Below, one piece after another: positions 1 through 5,192 of a DNA stretch of 5,192 nucleotides. Position 1 is the stretch's first letter. Each line of letters opens with the position of its first letter. Made by a program: the position numbers and the translations under genes. The notes below the pieces were generated by a model. It made no database searches, was not told the DNA's origin, and saw only the letters and a list, made by a program, of their open reading frames with translations. The stretch is from Oceanospirillaceae bacterium (GTDB lineage Bacteria; Pseudomonadota; Gammaproteobacteria; Pseudomonadales; Balneatricaceae), in contig DNNY01000197.1 of assembly GCA_003497765.1 (NCBI GenBank), positions 1 through 5,192 on the forward strand, written 5' to 3'.

Positions 1-1352
1 AAATAATCCCTTGCTAGGCGATAGTGGCCCTGACGAAAAGCCAGCCAGCCCATGCTGTCAGTAATTGCCGGATCATCTGGTTTTAACTGAAAAGCACGTT
101 TGATATACACATCAGCCATTTTTAAATTACTGTTGTGGTCGGCATACGTATAGCCCAAGGCATTTAAAGCATCGGCATGATCTGGATCTAACTCAATTAC
201 TTGTAATAAGTTACTTTCCATTTTATCCCAAGCGCCTTGCTGCGAGGCTAGCATAGCTTGTGAATAAAGTAATGAAATATTGTTGGGGTATGTTTGTAAA
301 GCCTCGGCATAGGTTGTATCTGCCATTGCCGGTTCATTTAGGCTGGTAAAGTAGTCAGCTTGCAATAAATAAATTTGAACACCCTGCAGAGGATGTTGCT
401 TACGTAGGCCAGCAAAGTAGGCATTGGTATGCTGAGTGGCCGGTTGAGCAATGGCGATTTGTTCAATTAAGCTAGCCATTAAGTGAGGTCCATTGGTGAC
501 CATACGAAAGTGTTTTAGGGCAAAACTGGATTGATTCAATTGCTGATAATTGAGTCCAAGATAATAGTGGATTTGGGCATTATTGGGATCTAACGTAGCA
601 ACTTTTAGCAAATGATTTAGCGCTTGATCATAGTCACCGATTTGCATATAGAGCATGCCAATAGACCATTCTAGCTCGGGATCATTGGGATTATTTTGAA
701 TTAAATGGCCAAGTAGAGCCTGAGCACCATCAAGATCTGATAACGCCTCGAGAGCCTGAATATGCATCGCTGCAAGCACACGATTGGGTTGTTGTTGCGA
801 GGTGTAATTGTGCAGAAATTGGTCCGCTTCCTCGAAGGCATTGGTAGATAATAAAACTTCTGCAAAAAGGGTTTGCGCAGGTAAGTATGCAGGATCAGCT
901 GCTAATATTTTCTGTAATACAACTTTGGCTTTTACAGGTTCTTTATTAAGCACTAGGCTCTGTGCTAGATGTTGTTGAGCAACGATATTGTCCGGTTCAA
1001 GTGATGCCCAAGTATCACTTGCCTGTCTATAAGTATCAACTTGATTGGCTAATTGTGCAGCGTAAGTTGCCCGTTGAGCAAGGCTAATATTTTCAGTACT
1101 TTTAGCGCTGGTTAATAAGTACTCGCTAGCTTGCTGATTGAGGCCGCGGTGTAAGGACATTTCACCAGCTAAAATATTCACTAAGCTTTGCTTATCCAGT
1201 GGATTGGTGGGTGTGGTTGCAACCTCTAATGGCTTGTTAGAACAGGCACTTAATAATACACAGGCCATCAAACCAATACTTAGCCTGACTAGTAGTTGAT
1301 CAACGTAGCCCCAAGGCCAGTCGTCACGAAGTTGCAAAAGAGGCAAACCCAT
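1..1352 (-). CDS. TPR-repeat outer-membrane lipoprotein, C-terminus off the left edge
   Basis: The frame is open from an ATG at 1352 to position 1, giving 450 residues with no stop. An in-frame TGA at 1376-1374 precedes it, and this is the first ATG after that stop. Residues 24-36 form a hydrophobic segment ending in a lipobox (LSAC) with Cys37; Ser38 at the +2 position predicts outer-membrane sorting by Lol rather than inner-membrane retention. The mature part is helical and full of TPR-like units, clearest at about 224-257 (IGMLYMQIGDYDQAL), 258-285, 394-427 (ALNALGYTYA, then ending LKPDD) and 428 onward (DSMGWLAFRQGHYRLA). TPRs are protein-binding scaffolds; no enzymatic motif is seen. Similar proteins lie beside lolB-ispE and divergent from hemA in Pseudomonas (the PA4667 type), so I infer an orthologue. 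The family is usually near 550-600 residues, so roughly 100-150 are probably missing. The exact role is unknown. The signal sequence is unusually long and its N-terminal region contains Asp10, Asp11 and Asp18. Confidence 0.85.
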   Translation of the reverse strand, partial: MGLPLLQLRDDWPWGYVDQLLVRLSIGLMACVLLSACSNKPLEVATTPTNPLDKQSLVNILAGEMSLHRGLNQQASEYLLTSAKSTENISLAQRATYAAQLANQVDTYRQASDTWASLEPDNIVAQQHLAQSLVLNKEPVKAKVVLQKILAADPAYLPAQTLFAEVLLSTNAFEEADQFLHNYTSQQQPNRVLAAMHIQALEALSDLDGAQALLGHLIQNNPNDPELEWSIGMLYMQIGDYDQALNHLLKVATLDPNNAQIHYYLGLNYQQLNQSSFALKHFRMVTNGPHLMASLIEQIAIAQPATQHTNAYFAGLRKQHPLQGVQIYLLQADYFTSLNEPAMADTTYAEALQTYPNNISLLYSQAMLASQQGAWDKMESNLLQVIELDPDHADALNALGYTYADHNSNLKMADVYIKRAFQLKPDDPAITDSMGWLAFRQGHYRLARDY

Positions 1353-1383
1353 TAATAGCCATTCCCGTAGTATTCAGAGATAA

Positions 1384-1412
1384 GTTATCCCATAACAGTT
1401 GCAGTGTAACAA
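1384..1412 (-). promoter_or_regulatory. Candidate sigma70 promoter for the TPR lipoprotein gene
   Basis: Read on the minus strand, TTGTTA (1412-1407; 4 of 6 matches to TTGACA) is followed after 17 bases by GATAAC (1389-1384; 4 of 6 to TATAAT). A TGG lies directly upstream of the hexamer, which resembles an extended -10. Transcription would start near 1376, leaving a leader of about 25 bases before the ATG at 1352. The spacing is ideal but neither box is perfect, so this is a prediction from pattern only. Confidence 0.42.
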
Positions 1413-1434
1413 ATCACCACCATTAATAAAGTAA

Positions 1435-1464
1435 GGCCTAACTGGAACTCTCTATTTGTAGGCC
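1435..1464. repeat. Small inverted repeat in the divergent intergenic region
   Basis: GGCCTA (1435-1440) and TAGGCC (1459-1464) are exact inverted copies separated by 18 bases. The right arm covers the region where the -35 contact of the hemA promoter should fall. A regulator could bind there, or the arms could be chance: six-base arms are weak evidence and no known operator consensus is recognised. Confidence 0.3.
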
Positions 1465-1481
1465 ATAATTTCAGGTATAAT
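1453..1481 (+). promoter_or_regulatory. Candidate sigma70 promoter for the hemA operon
   Basis: A perfect TATAAT lies at 1476-1481. No good -35 hexamer exists at the best spacing: 17 bases upstream is TATTTG (1453-1458), and the better TTGTAG (1456-1461) would have a spacer of only 14. Transcription would begin near 1488, giving a leader of about 56 bases before hemA. A second possible -10, CATAAT, is at 1464-1469. The perfect -10 with a poor -35 suggests a promoter that depends on an activator or other elements, but that is inference. Confidence 0.55.
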
Positions 1482-1516
1482 GCTCGCCTTCTTTGAGAGA
1501 TCCTCTAGTACCTGTT

Positions 1517-1535
1517 AGGTTCTGATTTTAGACCT
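1517..1535 (+). other. Weak hairpin in the hemA leader, just before the start codon
   Basis: AGG (1517-1519) pairs with CCT (1533-1535) and TCT (1521-1523) with AGA (1530-1532), with T1520 bulged and a GATTTT loop. G-U pairs could extend the base towards 1514/1538. It ends about eight bases before the hemA ATG, in the region where a ribosome would bind. A second, smaller stem (AGAG 1496-1499 with CTCT 1503-1506) lies upstream. Neither is followed by a U-run, so neither looks like a terminator. Stability is low and function is unproven. Confidence 0.25.
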
Positions 1536-1543
1536 GGTTAATC

Positions 1544-2812
1544 ATGACGCTATTTGTTTTTGGCATAAATCATAATACAGCACCCATTCAAGTGCGAGAA
1601 AAGGTGGCCTTTGCTCCAGAAGCAACACCGCAGGCATTACTGCGTCTAGTGTCTGACACACCCTTGCAAGAGGCGGCTATATTATCTACTTGCAACCGCA
1701 CAGAAGTATATGGCTTTATGCCTACTACAGATAATGGTGAAGATCCTGAGCAGATAGTGGCCGACTGGTTGGCACAATTTCACGCTCTTGATGTTGAGGA
1801 TATCCAACAACATAGCTACTGTCGCCGTACTGATGAGGCTGCCCGGCATATGATGCGTGTGGCATGTGGGCTAGATTCGTTGGTATTAGGTGAGCCACAA
1901 ATTTTAGGTCAGCTAAAATCAAGCTATTCCGTAGCCCAGCAATATGACACGGTGTCTAGCCACCTAAATCGTCTTTTTCACCAGTCATTTAATACTGCTA
2001 AACAAGTACGAACCCAAACAGCAATTGGCGAGAGCCCAGTATCCGTGGCTTTTGCAGCGGTATCCTTGGCACGTCAAATTTTCTCTGATTTTAGTCAACA
2101 AACCGCGCTGCTGATTGGTGCTGGTGAGACCATTGAACTGGTAGCTAAGCATCTACGTGAATCAGGCGTGAAGCAACTTATGGTAGCCAATCGCACCTTA
2201 GAGAGAGCGGAACAACTAGCTATGGAATTTGGCGCTAAGGCCATGTTGTTATCTGATATCCCGGAACAGCTACATAATGCCGATATTGTCATTTCTTCCA
2301 CCGCCAGTCAGCTACCTATTTTGGGCAAAGGGGTGGTAGAAAGTGCTCTTAAACAACGTAAACACCGCCTAATGTTTATGGTTGATATAGCTGTGCCTCG
2401 CGATATCGAAGCGGAAGTTGATGACCTTGATGATGTTTACCTATATACAGTAGATGATCTTAAAGATGTTATTGAGGAAGGCAGGCGTTCGCGCCAAGAA
2501 GCGGCCCGCGCAGCGGAAGAAATAATTGATGGTGGTGTGGTTGAATTTTTGCAAAAAGAAAAGGCCCTCGATGCAGTGGGGACTATTCGTGAATTTCGCA
2601 GCAAAATGGAAACTATTCGCGATACGGAATTGGCTAAAGCCATGGCTAATTTGGAAAAAGGCCAAGATCCAGAGCAAGTGCTACAGCGCCTAGCAAGGGA
2701 TTTAAGCAATAAAATGATGCATGGGCCAACCATCTATTTAAAGCAAGCCAGTATTGAAGACCAGGAGCAGGGTGCCCAGACCGTGCAGGATATCTACGAG
2801 TTAAATAAGTAA
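1544..2812 (+). CDS. hemA: Glutamyl-tRNA reductase
   Basis: This NADPH-dependent cytoplasmic enzyme reduces glutamyl-tRNA(Glu) to glutamate-1-semialdehyde, the first committed step of C5-pathway tetrapyrrole (heme) synthesis. The 422 residues match the usual length of about 415-425. The N-terminal catalytic domain shows GINHNTAP (7-14) and STCNRTEVY (48-56), with Cys50 as the thioester-forming nucleophile. SLVLGEPQILGQ (112-123) is the second family signature. The NADPH-binding domain begins with the glycine-rich GAGETIELV (192-200). The C-terminal helical dimerisation domain (about 320-420) is complete. The start is secure: an in-frame TAG lies at 1529-1531 with no start codon between it and the ATG. 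No good Shine-Dalgarno sequence precedes the ATG. It is the first gene of the apparent operon, three bases ahead of prfA. In enterobacteria HemA is controlled by heme-dependent proteolysis acting at the N-terminus; whether that holds here cannot be seen. Confidence 0.97.
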   Translation: MTLFVFGINHNTAPIQVREKVAFAPEATPQALLRLVSDTPLQEAAILSTCNRTEVYGFMPTTDNGEDPEQIVADWLAQFHALDVEDIQQHSYCRRTDEAARHMMRVACGLDSLVLGEPQILGQLKSSYSVAQQYDTVSSHLNRLFHQSFNTAKQVRTQTAIGESPVSVAFAAVSLARQIFSDFSQQTALLIGAGETIELVAKHLRESGVKQLMVANRTLERAEQLAMEFGAKAMLLSDIPEQLHNADIVISSTASQLPILGKGVVESALKQRKHRLMFMVDIAVPRDIEAEVDDLDDVYLYTVDDLKDVIEEGRRSRQEAARAAEEIIDGGVVEFLQKEKALDAVGTIREFRSKMETIRDTELAKAMANLEKGQDPEQVLQRLARDLSNKMMHGPTIYLKQASIEDQEQGAQTVQDIYELNK

Positions 2813-2815
2813 ATT

Positions 2816-3907
2816 ATGAAAGCATCCATACTATCTAAATTAGACCACCTAAAAGACCGCTATGAAGAGTTAGAAGCACTTTTGGGTGATGCTGAAATCA
2901 TAATGAATCAGGATAAGTTCCGAGCTTATTCAAAAGAGTATGCCGAGTTAGAAGATGTGGTAAAACTCTATTCTGAATATGCCCAACTGCAAGAAGATAT
3001 GGCTGAAGCCGCCCTCATGCTAGAAGAGGACGATGCGGATATGAAGGCCATGGCCCAAGAAGAAATTCTTGAGGGCAAAGCACGTCAGGAAGAATTAGAG
3101 CTCAATCTACAAAAACTTCTATTACCTAAAGACCCTAATGACGGCCATAATACTTTTGTCGAAATTCGTGCCGGTACAGGGGGTGATGAGGCGGCCATAT
3201 TTGCCGGCGATCTATACCGTATGTATACCCGCTATGCCGAAAAAATGGGTTGGCGTGTAGAAATTATTAGTGCCAACGAAGGTGAGCATGGTGGCTATCG
3301 AGAAATCATTACCCGCATGGTTGGTAATGATGTGTATTCGCGATTAAAGTTTGAATCTGGCGCGCATCGTGTCCAACGGGTGCCAGAGACAGAATCACAA
3401 GGGCGTATTCATACTTCAGCCTGCACAGTAGCCGTCATGCCAGAGGCCGAATCCGTAGAAGATGTGGATATCAATAAAGGCGACCTGCGCATTGACACCT
3501 TCCGCGCCTCAGGTGCCGGTGGTCAGCATGTTAACAAAACCGATTCTGCTATTCGTATCACCCATATTCCATCTGGTGTGGTAGTCGAGTGTCAGGATGA
3601 GCGTTCGCAGCATAAAAACAAAGCCAAAGCCATGTCTTTACTGGCAGCCAAGTTATTGACCAGTGCCCAAGATGCAGCCGCAGCAGAACAAGCTGACCAA
3701 CGTAAAAGTTTGGTGGGTAGTGGTGACCGCTCAGAGCGTATTCGTACCTATAACTATCCTCAAGGTAGGGTAACCGATCATCGAATTAACTTAACTTTAT
3801 ACCGTTTGCCCGAAATTATGGAAGGTGACCTAGGTTGTGTGATCGAGCCCCTTATCAATGAGCATCAAGCCAATATGTTGGCAGCGTTGAGTGATAACGA
3901 AGGCTAA
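2816..3907 (+). CDS. prfA: Peptide chain release factor 1 (RF1)
   Basis: RF1 recognises UAA and UAG stop codons in the ribosomal A site and triggers hydrolysis of peptidyl-tRNA. The 363 residues fit the family's usual 355-365. The N-terminal helical domain (about 1-105) is rich in acidic residues. The codon-recognition tripeptide is PET (190-192), matching the RF1 PxT pattern and not the SPF of RF2. The catalytic loop is GAGGQHVN (233-240), with GGQ at 235-237, and the C-terminal part carries [13 protein letters not shown] (301-313) and [11 protein letters not shown] (317-327). The start codon lies three bases after the hemA stop and lacks a clear ribosome-binding site, suggesting translational coupling to hemA. 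Its initial residues ([10 protein letters not shown]) resemble the E. coli N-terminus, which supports this start. Gln237 is the expected methylation target of PrmC, encoded next. All functional motifs appear intact. Confidence 0.97.
   Translation: MKASILSKLDHLKDRYEELEALLGDAEIIMNQDKFRAYSKEYAELEDVVKLYSEYAQLQEDMAEAALMLEEDDADMKAMAQEEILEGKARQEELELNLQKLLLPKDPNDGHNTFVEIRAGTGGDEAAIFAGDLYRMYTRYAEKMGWRVEIISANEGEHGGYREIITRMVGNDVYSRLKFESGAHRVQRVPETESQGRIHTSACTVAVMPEAESVEDVDINKGDLRIDTFRASGAGGQHVNKTDSAIRITHIPSGVVVECQDERSQHKNKAKAMSLLAAKLLTSAQDAAAAEQADQRKSLVGSGDRSERIRTYNYPQGRVTDHRINLTLYRLPEIMEGDLGCVIEPLINEHQANMLAALSDNEG
3899..3903 (+). promoter_or_regulatory. Ribosome-binding site that fixes the prmC start
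   Basis: GAAGG lies five bases before the ATG at 3909, inside the last codons of prfA. It supports the ATG over the GTG at 3891, which is in the same frame and would add six residues (MITKAN). The ATG choice also gives 278 residues, close to the E. coli protein's 277. This is the clearest Shine-Dalgarno match in the operon. Confidence 0.7.
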
Positions 3908-3908
3908 T

Positions 3909-4745
3909 ATGCTGCCCACCCGCGAACAAGCCTTGGTGTGGGCACAAGAACAGCTCAAAGGTGGCGAAAGCCCCAAACTCGATAGTGAAATAATCTTGGC
4001 TCATGGACTGGGTTGTTCGCGAGCTAGCCTAATAGCATGGCCCGAACAGCCGCTATCTGTAGATCATTGGCAGGGTTTCCAAAAGGCGATCAAACGCCGT
4101 CAACTTGGCGAGCCTGTAGCTTATATTATTGGCGAACAGGGATTTTGGACCCTCACCCTAAAAACCAATCCATCTACCCTAATACCGCGTCCAGAAACAG
4201 AGCTGCTAGTAGAACAAGTGTTATCTATGACTTGGCCTGAGCACAATAAATTATTGGATTTAGGTACAGGCACAGGTGCTATTGGTCTCGCGTTGGCAAG
4301 TGAGAATCCCCGATGGCAGATAATGGGTGTCGACTTAAATCCTGCAGCAGTGGATCTAGCCACCCAGAATGCGCAATTAAATAACATTACTAATATTCGC
4401 TTTGAGCAGGGTTCTTGGGCAGAGAATTTAGAATCTGGATGGGATTGTATAGTTAGTAATCCTCCTTATATTGATCCCAAAGATGCTCATATAAAGCAAG
4501 GTGATCTCCGCTTCGAACCCTTATCAGCTTTAGTTGCAGAGGATGCTGGTCTAGCTGATATCAAAACCATAGCCAAGCAAGCTTGGCCACTGTTAAACAA
4601 AAATGGCTGGCTATTGTTCGAGCATGGCTACAATCAAGGGGTGCAAGTACGTGAAATCCTTCTTGCATCGGGTTTTGATGCAGTGCAGACTAAGTTGGAT
4701 TATGGTCAACGGGAACGGATTACTTTTGGCCAAAAGCCGACATAA
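3909..4745 (+). CDS. prmC: Release factor glutamine methyltransferase
   Basis: PrmC (formerly HemK) uses S-adenosylmethionine to N5-methylate the glutamine of the GGQ motif in RF1 and RF2, raising termination efficiency. From the ATG at 3909 the protein has 278 residues. The N-terminal helical domain (about 1-75), which contacts the release factor, contains LDSEIILAHGLG (24-35). IPRPETELL (92-100) is a family signature. The Rossmann-type domain holds the SAM-binding loop LDLGTGTGAIGLALA (116-130), an acidic VDLNPAA (141-147), and the catalytic NPPY (184-187), which binds the substrate glutamine amide. RFEPLSALVA (201-210) and LLFEHGYNQG (235-244) are also typical. It starts one base after the prfA stop, so it is almost certainly cotranscribed and coupled with its substrate gene. 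The GTG at 3891 would overlap prfA by 17 bases and is less likely. The older name hemK reflects its place beside hemA and not a role in heme synthesis. Confidence 0.96.
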   Translation: MLPTREQALVWAQEQLKGGESPKLDSEIILAHGLGCSRASLIAWPEQPLSVDHWQGFQKAIKRRQLGEPVAYIIGEQGFWTLTLKTNPSTLIPRPETELLVEQVLSMTWPEHNKLLDLGTGTGAIGLALASENPRWQIMGVDLNPAAVDLATQNAQLNNITNIRFEQGSWAENLESGWDCIVSNPPYIDPKDAHIKQGDLRFEPLSALVAEDAGLADIKTIAKQAWPLLNKNGWLLFEHGYNQGVQVREILLASGFDAVQTKLDYGQRERITFGQKPT

Positions 4746-4762
4746 GCGAAGTAAATACTGCT

Positions 4763-5192
4763 ATGAATGACGATCAGTTATTACGTTACAGCCGTCAAAT
4801 AATGCTACCAGAATTTGATTATGCTGGTCAGCAGGCTCTATTGCAGGCAAGAGTATTGATTGTTGGTGTAGGTGGCTTAGGTAGCCCTGTTGCCATGTAT
4901 CTCGCAGCAGCAGGGGTAGGCCAACTGGTATTGGCAGATGATGATGTAGTGGATCTAACTAACCTGCAACGTCAAATTGTACATAGTGAACAAACAATAA
5001 ATCAGCTGAAGGTCGATTCGGCAGCGGCCACTATCGCTCGGCTGAATCATGATATTAATGTGGAGTGCCTGCCCCAACGCTTAGCTGATCAAAGCATGGA
5101 AGAACAGGTAGAGGCGGCTGATGTAGTGGTGGATTGTAGTGATAATTTGGCTACCCGCACTGCTTTAAATCAGGTCTGCTGGGAAAAAAAGA
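4763..5192 (+). CDS. moeB: MoeB/ThiF/HesA-family sulfur-carrier adenylyltransferase, C-terminus off the right edge
   Basis: Enzymes of this E1-like family adenylate the C-terminal Gly-Gly of a small ubiquitin-like sulfur carrier: MoaD for molybdopterin, or ThiS for thiamine. The first 143 residues are visible of a family total near 250. RYSRQIMLPEF (8-18) is the typical opening. VLIVGVGGLGS (31-41) is the nucleotide-binding loop. Expected ATP-contacting residues by alignment from memory with E. coli MoeB are Asp59 in LADDD, Arg70 in NLQRQ, Lys83 in QLKV and Asp127 in DCSDN; all are present. The start is 17 bases after prmC, with only a weak GAAG some 12 bases upstream. In Pseudomonas the gene at this place is called moeB and is followed by murI, which would lie beyond the right edge. 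The zinc-binding cysteines and any rhodanese extension are outside the window, so MoeB versus ThiF cannot be settled from sequence alone; position favours MoeB. Confidence 0.85.
   Translation, partial: MNDDQLLRYSRQIMLPEFDYAGQQALLQARVLIVGVGGLGSPVAMYLAAAGVGQLVLADDDVVDLTNLQRQIVHSEQTINQLKVDSAAATIARLNHDINVECLPQRLADQSMEEQVEAADVVVDCSDNLATRTALNQVCWEKK

Noticed and set aside
1496..1506. AGAG-ATC-CTCT stem as a terminator or attenuator
   Set aside because: The stem is four pairs with a three-base loop and no following T-run, too weak for an intrinsic terminator.
1725..2733. Several minus-strand open frames of 65-98 codons inside hemA
   Set aside because: They lie opposite a clearly conserved hemA, have low-complexity Ser/Leu-rich translations, no recognisable motifs and no visible ribosome-binding sites. 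They are antisense shadows.
3891..3908. GTG at 3891 as the start of prmC
   Set aside because: It would overlap prfA by 17 bases and add six residues. The ATG at 3909 has GAAGG at ideal spacing and gives the usual family length.
4037..4387. Short open frames on both strands inside prmC
   Set aside because: They overlap the conserved prmC core, including its IPRPETE and SAM-binding motifs in the true frame, and their translations resemble no family.
5184..5190. Run of seven A near the right edge as a possible frameshift or slippage site in moeB
   Set aside because: It encodes Glu-Lys-Lys in the expected frame, and the frame after it cannot be seen. A run of seven A alone is not evidence of programmed slippage.
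1..5192. Mobile element, CRISPR array, tRNA or toxin-antitoxin pair
   Set aside because: No terminal repeats, transposase, repeat-spacer periodicity or tRNA-like sequence was noticed, and nearly all the window is covered by conserved housekeeping genes.

Overview
This window looks like an ordinary housekeeping segment of a gammaproteobacterial chromosome. Gene content and order match the arrangement known from Pseudomonas and relatives: a TPR lipoprotein gene on the minus strand, divergent from hemA-prfA-prmC-moeB on the plus strand. Base composition is moderate (not GC-rich, by eye), so a Pseudomonadales/Cellvibrionales-type marine or environmental gammaproteobacterium fits better than a classical high-GC Pseudomonas. 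That placement is inference.

Layout. Positions 1-1352 (minus strand) hold the first 450 residues of a tetratricopeptide-repeat protein with a lipoprotein signal; its C-terminus lies beyond the left edge. Positions 1353-1543 are the only substantial non-coding stretch, with plausible sigma70-type promoter elements in both directions, one small inverted repeat and weak hairpins in the hemA leader. From 1544 to the right edge, four tightly packed plus-strand genes follow: hemA (glutamyl-tRNA reductase), prfA (release factor 1), prmC (release factor glutamine methyltransferase) and the first 143 residues of a MoeB/ThiF-type adenylyltransferase. Gaps are 3, 1 and 17 bases, consistent with one operon.

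How the genes work together. HemA makes glutamate-1-semialdehyde from Glu-tRNA(Glu), the committed step of C5 tetrapyrrole synthesis. PrfA ends translation at UAA/UAG, and PrmC methylates the glutamine of its GGQ motif, so enzyme and substrate are encoded side by side. MoeB-type proteins adenylate the C-terminus of a small sulfur-carrier protein for molybdopterin (or thiamine) synthesis. The TPR lipoprotein probably sits at the outer membrane; its relatives lie next to lolB and ispE, which are expected beyond the left edge.

All key catalytic motifs in the visible parts are intact. I found no mobile element, CRISPR array, RNA gene, broken gene or sign of recent transfer, and no convincing novel system. 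The points worth a second look are modest: the divergent regulatory region, the missing clear Shine-Dalgarno sequence before hemA, and the long, acidic N-terminus of the lipoprotein.
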